DNA of 5,803 bases from Pseudomonadota bacterium (GTDB lineage: Bacteria; Pseudomonadota; Alphaproteobacteria; Rickettsiales; Rickettsiaceae): the NCBI GenBank assembly GCA_021804505.1, contig JAJZHL010000068.1, positions 1 through 5,803 on the forward strand, given 5' to 3'. This document shows, piece after piece, positions 1 through 5,600 of this stretch. A program made the position numbers and the translations under genes. The notes under the pieces were generated by a model. The model was not told the origin of the DNA and searched no databases. It saw nothing but the letters and a program-made list of their open reading frames with translations. Positions within the stretch are counted from its first letter, which is position 1; the number at the start of each line of letters is the position of its first letter.

Positions 1-85
1 TAAGTATATTTGCTACAGGTATCCCGCTAGATGCTTGCTTTAAGATAGACATTATCTCGCTATCACTATGTTTTGTTCTTGTCAT
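1..85 (-). CDS. IS3-family transposase OrfA, N-terminus (partial at window edge)
   Basis: OrfA is the helix-turn-helix half of the two-frame IS3-family transposase; it binds the element ends and is usually fused to the DDE catalytic OrfB by programmed frameshifting. Only the first 28 residues lie in the window, beginning MTRTKHSDSEIMSILKQA and followed by SSGIPVANI. This matches the family's opening helix (basic N-terminus, then the pattern I-x-x-I-L-K-x-A-x-x-G-x-P-V-A). The start is fixed by AGGAG (minus strand) about 8 bases upstream of ATG. The upstream leader reaches a likely element end near 157, which lies inside another transposase gene. The IS407-like subgroup is a guess from the OrfA sequence. 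Whether the element is intact cannot be seen. Confidence 0.78.
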   Translation of the reverse strand, partial: MTRTKHSDSEIMSILKQASSGIPVANIL

Positions 86-157
86 TTGTAAAATCTCCTA
101 CTTTTATTGTTAGAAAATTCTACTCATTTTGTCCATTATTTTTAGGGAGGATTACCA
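86..157 (-). mobile_element. Terminal region of the IS3-family element, inserted into the IS1182-type gene
   Basis: Read on the minus strand, homology to the IS1182-type transposase stops after the codons for K-V-H-T. The sequence then begins TGGTAATCCTCCC, followed by an A-rich stretch and TGGACA. This TG start, C-run, A-run and TGGACA arrangement resembles IS3-family terminal inverted repeats. The orfA start lies about 70 bases further in, which is normal for the family. The exact junction (157/158) is inferred from where the protein match stops; the opposite end and any target duplication lie outside the window. Confidence 0.6.
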
Positions 158-799
158 AAGTATGAACTTTATACTTTAAACTTCTAGAAGTACCTTCTTT
201 TTTTACCAGAGAACTATCCGAGTCGGTTTTACTTACATGCGTTTTATTCGATAGCTTCCTAGAGAGCAGGGGTGTTGTAACATCTGCCCTAGGCTTAACC
301 TTATCTCTCTCGCTTGGATTCCTACTAACCATTAATTCTATTGATGCATTAGCGTCTATTAGAGTGCTGTCAGTAATAATGCTTTCTCCTTTAACTAAAC
401 CATAGTCTTTACATAAATCTACAACCCTATCAAAGAATTTTTTAAATATACTGGCATCATATCTATCTCTTATCCTTGATAAAGAAGAATGATCCGGGGT
501 GAAGTCATCTGTTTCTAGTTTACAATACCACCATAGGCTAAATTATATCTTAACTCTTCGCGTAATTTGCGGTCTGAACTAATATTGAAAATATATCCTA
601 TAAGTATTATACGAAAAAACAATTCTGGATCTATTGATGGTCTACCATTATTTTGGCAGTAATATTCTTTTGTTAACTCTCGTACAAAAGATAAGTCTAA
701 TATTTGATCTATCTTGCGCAGAATATGATTCTGAGGAATCAACTTCTCTATATCAATTTAAACAAATAATTTAGGCTGATATTTATGTTGTCCTTGCAC
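158..799 (-). pseudogene. IS1182-type (DUF772) transposase, disrupted and truncated
   Basis: This is a DDE transposase remnant read from about 799 down to 158. The opening reads V-Q-G-Q-H-K-Y-Q-P-K-L-F-V, then an in-frame TAA at 760-758, then IDIEKLIPQNHILRKID and the DUF772 hallmark NNGRPSIDPELFFR. After YNLAY a one-base loss around 525-531 shifts the frame, so the expected R-W-Y-C reads G-G-I-V-N and then stop. The shifted frame continues with WYCKLETDDFTPDHSSLSRI, the catalytic-region motif IITDSTLIDANAS (first DDE Asp codon at 371-369) and SNKTHVSKTDSDSS. It ends at KYKVHT, where the IS3-type element begins. About 213 of the roughly 400-450 residues usual for the family remain, with three independent lesions. 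It is certainly non-functional as a full transposase. Confidence 0.85.
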
Positions 800-815
800 T
801 CTCAATACTATGTAA

Positions 816-840
816 ATACCTATACATATTATACCTATAC
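816..840. repeat. 10-bp direct repeat, two copies, upstream of the IS1182-type gene
   Basis: ATACCTATAC occurs at 816-825 and again at 831-840, separated by ATATT. It lies in the leader of the IS1182-type transposase and, on the minus strand, overlaps a TATAAT hexamer that could be its -10 box. It may be a transposase or regulator binding site; the function is not known. Confidence 0.6.
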
Positions 841-860
841 TGCTAAACTACTCTTTATAT

Positions 861-879
861 GCCTTTTTCAACAGCCCCC
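861..879 (-). repeat. Probable outer terminal repeat of the IS1182-type element
   Basis: On the minus strand the sequence GGGGGCTGTTGAAAAAGGC lies about 60 bases upstream of the transposase start and abuts the broken IS5-type reading frame on its outer side. GGGGCTGTTGAAAAAG-like ends are recalled from elements of this kind. The sharp change from non-coding to coding sequence at 880/881 supports this as the element boundary. The matching end is outside the window or deleted. Confidence 0.5.
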
Positions 880-880
880 A

Positions 881-952
881 AGGTTTGATAAAACTGCTAG
901 TGCATTTATGGGATTCTTAAATTTTCTTAGAGCGCTCATATGGCTACGTTAA
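881..952 (+). pseudogene. IS5-family transposase, C-terminal fragment
   Basis: Starting directly at the edge of the IS1182-type element, the frame reads RFDKTASAFMGFLN, then FLRALIWLR and TAA. This matches the typical C-terminus of IS5-family (IS1031/IS427-like) DDE transposases, where R-Y/F-x-K-T-A-x-x-F is followed by a short hydrophobic helix ending L-W-L-R. Only 23 codons remain; the rest was either separated by the inserted element and lies left of the window or has been lost. The family call rests on this short motif alone. Confidence 0.65.
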
Positions 953-960
953 TTAAAAAA

Positions 961-976
961 TTTTGTTCACAGAACC
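961..976. repeat. Possible right terminus of the IS5-family element
   Basis: TTTTGTTCACAGAACC lies 8 bases after the IS5-type stop codon, where a terminal inverted repeat would be expected. Read outward-in on the other strand it begins GGTTCTGTGAACA, similar in style to IS5-family ends. The partner end is not in the window, so this is tentative. Confidence 0.3.
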
Positions 977-1027
977 TAGGGTATGTGCAGTATTTAGGAC
1001 AACCTATTTGATACAGTCTGCCCAATT

Positions 1028-1087
1028 ATGTCACGCACTTTTGCTTATGCTCGTGTTTGCGCACTGGATCAGAACTCTGAAAACTAA
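1028..1087 (+). pseudogene. Serine recombinase (resolvase/invertase), N-terminal fragment
   Basis: The frame opens MSRTFAYARVCALDQNSEN and then meets TAA at 1085-1087. This is the opening strand and catalytic loop of the resolvase/invertase family, normally R-x-F-A-Y-x-R-V-S-T-x-D-Q-x-x-E-N-Q. Two lesions are visible: the nucleophile Ser of R-V-S is a Cys codon (TGC, 1058-1060), and the Gln after E-N has become TAA. Further decayed homology (R-E-I-S-M in another frame near 1100-1115) may continue but is too degraded to trace. These proteins resolve cointegrates or invert DNA, and the usual partners are transposons or phages. It is non-functional here. Confidence 0.7.
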
Positions 1088-1309
1088 ACATACGGTAAGA
1101 GAAATTAGCATGAATCGGAATTTATTTTGACAATAAAATTATCATATGCATCCATGAGATGGAAGGCGGTTAATTCGCTCACGCTGGTCCGAATTATTGG
1201 AATAATATACTAGAGATATTAAAGCTTTCAGAAGTAGAATAGAGATAGTTAGTTTCTAAAAAAGAATCTTCAAATATTAAAAATCTGAGGTGAACAGAAA
1301 ATGTTGATA

Positions 1310-1336
1310 TTACCATCTTATGGAGTTAGATGGTAA
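1310..1336. repeat. Perfect 9-bp inverted repeat (hairpin)
   Basis: TTACCATCT (1310-1318) and AGATGGTAA (1328-1336) are exact reverse complements with a 9-base loop. No T-run follows on either strand, so it is not a canonical terminator. It coincides with the end of an 11-codon open frame (ATG 1301, TAA 1334-1336) preceded by GAGGTG 8 bases upstream. This could be a leader peptide with a structured stop region, or chance. Confidence 0.6.
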
Positions 1337-1451
1337 CAGAAAACTAAAAGCAGCGTCCTAGATTATGGTCATATAACTCACCTTACGCAGTAGTAGTGTA
1401 GAATGTTATAGTTTTAGTCAGATTAGCATTTTTTAGTACCATTGAACAGTT

Positions 1452-1490
1452 AAAGTAGAGAAGTAAATGCGTTTATTTCTCTGCTACTTT
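1452..1490. repeat. Long bulged hairpin, 16 base pairs
   Basis: The arms are AAAGTAG (1452-1458) with CTACTTT (1484-1490), then AGAAGTAAA (1459-1467) with TTTATTTCT (1472-1480). There is one G-T pair, a 3-base bulge (1481-1483) and a TGCG tetraloop. Neither strand has an immediate T-run, although a TTTTT lies 15 bases downstream on the plus strand. It could be a structured RNA, a palindromic repeat element or a weak terminator. Confidence 0.6.
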
Positions 1491-1527
1491 GTGAGAATAA
1501 TACATTTTTATGTCTATTTCTGCTGAT

Positions 1528-1626
1528 TTATGACATACCTCTACGAAAACTATTTTTTTTATCCCACAGCTCCATCATACTCTCAGCCATATTTCGAATT
1601 GCTGGGTAAAAGGCCTTGATAATTAA
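1528..1626 (-). pseudogene. Unidentified coding remnant, C-terminal fragment
   Basis: On the minus strand an open stretch reads LIIKAFYPAIRNMAESM, then MELWDKKNSFRGMS and TAA. The composition is protein-like (amphipathic helix, charged tail). The stretch is preceded in frame by TAA at 1629-1627, and upstream the same frame still looks partly coding (H-K-L-M-Q-H-I-H-W-F-D-N-N-K). I do not recognise the family; with transposase debris all around, a transposase or integrase tail is a guess. It has no ribosome binding site or credible start. Confidence 0.35.
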
Positions 1627-1646
1627 TTAGGTTTTGTTATTATCAA
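1616..1646 (+). promoter_or_regulatory. Putative sigma-70 promoter overlapping a 7-bp inverted repeat
   Basis: TTGATA (1616-1621) and TATTAT (1638-1643) are spaced by 16 bases, a plausible -35/-10 pair about 100 bases upstream of the 87-residue gene. TTGATAA (1616-1622) and TTATCAA (1640-1646) form an exact inverted repeat that brackets the promoter core, as an operator or a hairpin would. In AT-rich DNA such hexamers arise often, so the pairing with the dyad is the main support. Confidence 0.4.
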
Positions 1647-1729
1647 ACCAGTGTATATGCTGCATCAGCTTGTGATATTTATTAAATGATTAGTGCTGTG
1701 TCTCTGTACACTAAGGTTTTGAATTCATT

Positions 1730-1734
1730 AGGAG
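1730..1734 (+). promoter_or_regulatory. Ribosome binding site of the 87-residue gene
   Basis: AGGAG is complementary to the 16S rRNA tail at ideal spacing (7 bases) from ATG 1742. It is the best ribosome binding site for a complete gene in the window and fixes that start. Confidence 0.8.
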
Positions 1735-1741
1735 ATTTAAA

Positions 1742-2005
1742 ATGTTGAAATTACAAGATATACCAAAAGAGCGAGCAGGAGACCGGATCAAAGTTGGATT
1801 GGCTGATGTACGTGATACAGTGACATTGGCCCACAAGTTTGTTTATTTATTAAGCATCTGTGGCATAGAAAATGTTGACACATACTTGACATGTTTTCGA
1901 GAGATTTATAGTAGTTGTTCATATTATCAAGGTGTAAAAAATACGATCATACATGAAGTGGAATCAATTGGTTTAAGTCCATACCATGTTGCAGATTATC
2001 TTTAA
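1742..2005 (+). CDS. Small protein of unknown function, 87 residues
   Basis: This is an intact frame of 87 codons, MLKLQDIPKERAGDRI onward, ending H-V-A-D-Y-L and TAA. The start is well supported: AGGAG at 1730-1734 sits 7 bases before ATG. I do not recognise a family. The middle (about residues 25-48) alternates hydrophobic and polar residues (T-L-A-H-K-F-V-Y-L-L-S-I-C-G-I), consistent with a buried helix rather than a clear membrane span. The last third is mixed helical. Three cysteines are present (residues 40, 51 and 59) and there is no signal peptide. It lies between a resolvase remnant and an IS200 remnant and is the only complete gene in the window. It could be a small cytosolic regulator, an antitoxin-like protein or the conserved end of a larger lost gene. 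Expression is suggested by the strong ribosome binding site and the promoter-like sequence upstream. Confidence 0.65.
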   Translation: MLKLQDIPKERAGDRIKVGLADVRDTVTLAHKFVYLLSICGIENVDTYLTCFREIYSSCSYYQGVKNTIIHEVESIGLSPYHVADYL

Positions 2006-2050
2006 AAATAACTCGATAAGTAAGTCCCTAGCATGACTAGATAGACACTC

Positions 2051-2063
2051 AAGGCTTAGCCTT
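2051..2063. repeat. Left subterminal hairpin of the IS200-type element
   Basis: AAGGC (2051-2055), loop TTA and GCCTT (2059-2063) form a short perfect hairpin about 65 bases upstream of the tnpA start. This is where IS200-type elements carry the left-end hairpin recognised by their transposase. It could also act as a weak terminator for the upstream 87-residue gene. Assignment rests on position and shape, not on a matched consensus. Confidence 0.5.
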
Positions 2064-2128
2064 TGGATTTAGTAGAAAAGAAATGTTGCCAGTATATAAT
2101 TCTTTTTACTTGACGATCAAAGGAAAAA

Positions 2129-2534
2129 ATGTGTGACAGCACCGAAAGTTTAAATCATTCTAAATGGGAGTACAAAATTATGTAGTCTTTTCCCAAATGT
2201 TGTAAGAAAACGTTATATAGACAGATTAAGGCCAATATCTTGGCATAGTATTTCATGAGTTGGCATTGTAGTGTGGGAGTAAAATACTTGAAAGGCATAT
2301 GCTGTTAAGACTATTCCAAAATATGTGGCATCAGAAGTTATAGGTTATAGGAGTAGTGCAATAGAGGTTGCGAGACAATTTAGTGACAGAAAGCGTAATT
2401 TTAATGCGGAATCTCTCTGGGGTAGAGGTTATGCATTGTCTACTGTAGGTTTTGAAGAAGGACAGATTCGTGAATACATTAGAAACCAGGCACAACTTGA
2501 TGGTCAAGGTTCTCGGAAATTAGAAGGATTTTAA
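2129..2534 (+). pseudogene. tnpA: IS200/IS605-family TnpA (Y1-HUH transposase), decayed
   Basis: TnpA is the single-strand transposase of IS200/IS605 elements, normally about 150 residues. The start ATG 2129 follows AGGA by 4 bases. Frame one reads MCDSTESLNHSKWEYKIM, TAG (2183), SFPKCCKKTLYRQIKANILA, TAG (2246). A shifted frame from 2248 gives VFHELAL, TAG, CGSKILERHML. A third frame gives TIPKYVASEVIGYRSSAIEV, then ARQFSDRKRNF, LWGRGYALSTVGFEE and QIREYIRNQAQLD, ending at TAA 2532-2534. The segment between E-R-H-M-L and T-I-P-K-Y should contain the D-H-V-H-M metal-binding HUH motif and is missing. The nucleophile Tyr is retained (TAC 2475-2477, in E-Y-I-R-N-Q). With three stops, frameshifts and no HUH motif it cannot be active. 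The last 69 codons from GTG 2325 are open but unlikely to be a gene. Confidence 0.88.
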
Positions 2535-2570
2535 CTTAAGGTAGTCCTTTGAGCTATTCATAACCGTCAA

Positions 2571-2590
2571 GCCCCTCGCTTTGCAAGGGC
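2571..2590. repeat. Right subterminal hairpin of the IS200-type element
   Basis: GCCC (2571-2574) pairs with GGGC (2587-2590), and the inner GC pairs with GC around a TTT loop, with one mismatch and one bulge. It lies 36 bases after the tnpA stop, the expected place for the right-end hairpin of IS200 elements. It is slightly imperfect, in keeping with the decay of the gene. Confidence 0.55.
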
Positions 2591-2608
2591 ATTATGACCT
2601 CTTATAAC
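2581..2608 (+). promoter_or_regulatory. Putative promoter of the giant effector gene
   Basis: TTGCAA (2581-2586) and TATAAC (2603-2608) are separated by 16 bases and match 4 of 6 and 5 of 6 sigma-70 consensus positions. The predicted transcript start near 2615 leaves a leader of about 30 bases before ATG 2647. The -35 box falls inside the IS200 right-end hairpin, so the element would supply part of the promoter. No other candidate is as well placed. No strong ribosome binding site is visible before ATG 2647 (only AGGCAAG at about 8 bases). Confidence 0.4.
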
Positions 2609-2646
2609 TCAACTTATTATGTTTAAATTTATAGGCAAGTTATTTT

Positions 2647-5600
2647 ATGTTTAGAACTAATTCTGATTGTTATAGCTCTGGTAATAAAGTAGGAAATTCT
2701 GAGGAAAGCAATTTGAGTAATACTAGTATTACTCAAGCCCAGAGGAATGTTAATCCTGCTTATCTTTATACTGAAGGTAATATTGATTGTTATGTTAATA
2801 CTGTAATCAGGCATGGACTTAATGGATTTAAAAAGGTTGAAGGAGCAGAAGATACAGAATTTAGTTTCTTACTTAACAAGAAGTTTGGAACAGGCAATGA
2901 TGCTTATTATGTAGCTTACTCAGGAGCAATTGATAGTGCTAGTAAAGTACCATTAGATTTTTTCTTTGATAAAACAAAGCAACCAGCACCAGATGAAGGG
3001 AAACCTGACGATCGGAAGGATATTCTTGATGAATTATTGCCGGTAATTTTGTTGCAAGAAGATTGTAAAGCCAAGATTTTGTTCCCTTATAATATTACTA
3101 ACAGCCATTGGCTGACTGGAGAAATATGTCTTACTAAAAAAGGAGATGAAGTAACTGTTGTAGTCCAAACTCATAATCCTTATGGTGGCGGGAAATTATC
3201 CAATGAAAATTTTACTGTTATCTCAGAGGCTTTCAAAAAAGGTATAGAAAATAGAGGACTCACATTTAAAGGGGCTACAAATTCAGAAAGCGAGTTTATC
3301 ACTCCAAGGCAATTAAGCAATGATTGGGGTAATGGCGATGTTACTTCATGTGGAGTAATTGTTGCTGATGAAATTATTAAGAGGATAGAGGATATTGAGC
3401 TTAATTTATTACAGCCCCATTCAGTCGGAGCAATTGATTTAAGAGAAGGCCAACTCCAATATTTAAAGGAAAAACTCGGTAATAATAGTCAACAATTTGT
3501 AGCATTTGAACAAGATGTTACTACGACAGCTTGCTCAAATCAATCAAGTACAAATAAATCTGGAAACCTCAAAAAAGAAACTACCTCACAAAAAACCATT
3601 TTTGATTATGATAGCTCTGATGATGAAGAAGCTAAGCAAGTGAAAAAAGATATGTATGGTTATGGTACGGCAATCTTAAACCATCAGATCATTTCTAAAG
3701 CTTACAAAGCAGAAAAAGCAGCTTTATTTAAGGCACCTGCTGAGCATGCTAAAGCTATTACAGCGGCATTAACTATGAGAGGTAAGGCAACCAAAAAAGA
3801 GGAAAAAGTAGTAGCAGAAGAGTTTTTTTTGCACCTTGGTACTCCTCGAGTTGATTCAGATAAAATAAAAAATGCGAGATCATTGTACGAAAATTTATTA
3901 AATATTCAAGCAAAACATAAAGAAGAAGACGATACCAGGGGGCTTATAGACACTCATGATTTCAAGTGTTTTATGGTGTTAAAAGATTTTCTGGCTGATA
4001 GAGTTGGATTAGTTGACTCCGATCTACAGGATGCATGGGGGATAAGGAAAGGACAAGTGCAACTCTTTCTAAATGAAGTGCTGTTAATACTAAACATAAC
4101 TGAAGAAATTAATAAGCTATTGGAATTCAAGAATGCACTCCCAGGAGTAGCAAGAGACAAGTTTCTTGCCATTATTGTTGGAAGCGGTGAGAATTTAGCA
4201 ATGGCACTACAAAGCTTCTCAGGTATTATAAATGTACATGATGATGTTAGGACAGACCTAGAATTGCTTGAGAAATCTAAAGAGTTCTACGAAGCTGCAG
4301 CAGAGATACAAAAAAAGTATAAAGGAACAGCTATAAATGGAGTAATAGATTCAGTAAATCTTAAATGTTTTCATACACTTAAAAGTTCTATAGCCAAAGA
4401 AGATGATCTTACTCCATTAGAAAAATCCTGGGGTCTTCAAAAAAATACAGGATCAAAATTTTTAAATGAAGTAAAGGAAAAAGCTAATTGTACTTCTATT
4501 ATTTCAAATTTTATTGATTTTATGGACCAAAAGTCTTTGGTAACACAAAAAAAAATTAGAGATTATTTAGTCGAAGATTCTACTATATCCAATATAGAGC
4601 TTTGTATGATATCTATGTTTTATGATCAAGAAAAGCATTTATCAGGTATCCTGACTCGCCTTTCTGAATTTGATAGGATAGTTAATGATGCCATAAAAGA
4701 ATTAAAGTTTTTTGCTGGAGCAGAACAACCAACAGCGGAAGGGTTTCTAGTTAGTGGTTTACTATACCAAAAATACTTAAAAACTATTACTAAATTTTCC
4801 GCTTTCCGAGAGTATGGCAAAAAAATTGCCAGTAAAATCAATGTGTTTAACAGAATAGATATTGATACAACTAATTCTTTTTCTACCGGTCTAAAGCGTA
4901 CAGAACAAGTCATTGGTTTTGATGTTTATACGGATGCCAAAGATAGTCTTGTGTCTGCTCAATTGGCCTTAAGATTGGGCAATGAAGAACTTGTAGGATG
5001 CTTTAAGAGTATTTTACGTGGGAAAAATCTATTTGAAGCATACCATAATAATTTTGATGCGGTAAAGATTTTATATGATATCACTTATTTATTATTTTCC
5101 TCTGAAGCAAATAGAAACCCAAGTGCACTAATAAGTAATGCTATTTTTTTTGAGTTAGTAAAAGCTGGTAAATATACAATCGAAAAAGATATGGTTTCTA
5201 AGATGCCCATGGCAATGGTTGGAGCAATACAAGTTGGAAGGTATTATCACGACAATACACAAGAAAGATGCAAAAAAGTTAACGATTATGGAGATGGAAA
5301 AGCTCCTGAGAAAGACCTAACAGAATTTAAGAAGCGTGAGGAAGAAATACTCAAGCAATACAATGCTCTTGGAAGAGATGGTGGTATTGAAGCTTTAGTT
5401 AAAGATTGGTATGGTATAGATTTAGACCCTACTCATAAAGGAGGACCTAATTTAGATAAACTAGACTCAATGATCGGAGTTTCCTCAGCTTTTTATGAAT
5501 ATACTATGCAAGGACTTAATGAGTTATTGAGACTAAGAATTGAAAACGCTGAGCTTAAAGATACATTAGTTCTACCTGACCGTTATGTTTTTAGTGAAGA

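Larger units (their letters stand above)
1088..1527. other. Gene-poor decayed stretch
   Basis: I find no convincing gene on either strand. Frames are interrupted by frequent stops. The first part may be the eroded body of the resolvase. The two perfect or near-perfect hairpins described separately are the only clear structures. I saw no tRNA cloverleaf and no CRISPR-like repetition. Confidence 0.5.

Noticed and set aside
979..1027. Possible resolvase binding site (TGT to ACA dyad at 985-1002, upstream of the resolvase start)
   Set aside because: Only four of nine dyad positions match, which is not better than chance.
1140..1205. Possible tRNA-like segment with GGTCCGAATTATTGGA resembling a T arm
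   Set aside because: No acceptor stem, anticodon arm or conserved G-T-T-C-R-A loop could be assembled around it.
1452..1510. Rho-independent terminator
   Set aside because: The stem is strong, but the T-run is 15 bases away on the plus strand and absent on the minus strand, so it does not fit the usual form.
2325..2534. A separate small gene starting at GTG 2325
   Set aside because: The sequence is the C-terminal half of an IS200 TnpA whose N-terminal half is recognisable upstream in other frames, so it is part of a pseudogene.
2629..2814. Minus-strand open frame of 61 codons over the effector start
   Set aside because: It is antisense to the long plus-strand gene, has low-complexity Ile/Ser/Thr composition and no ribosome binding site.
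3954..4172. Minus-strand open frame of 72 codons
   Set aside because: It is a shadow of the helical region of the effector, with no start signals and composition expected from reversed codons.
4626..4913. Minus-strand open frame of 95 codons with a hydrophobic stretch
   Set aside because: It lies wholly inside the effector gene on the opposite strand; the hydrophobic run mirrors the Lys/Asn-rich sense codons, and no ribosome binding site is seen.
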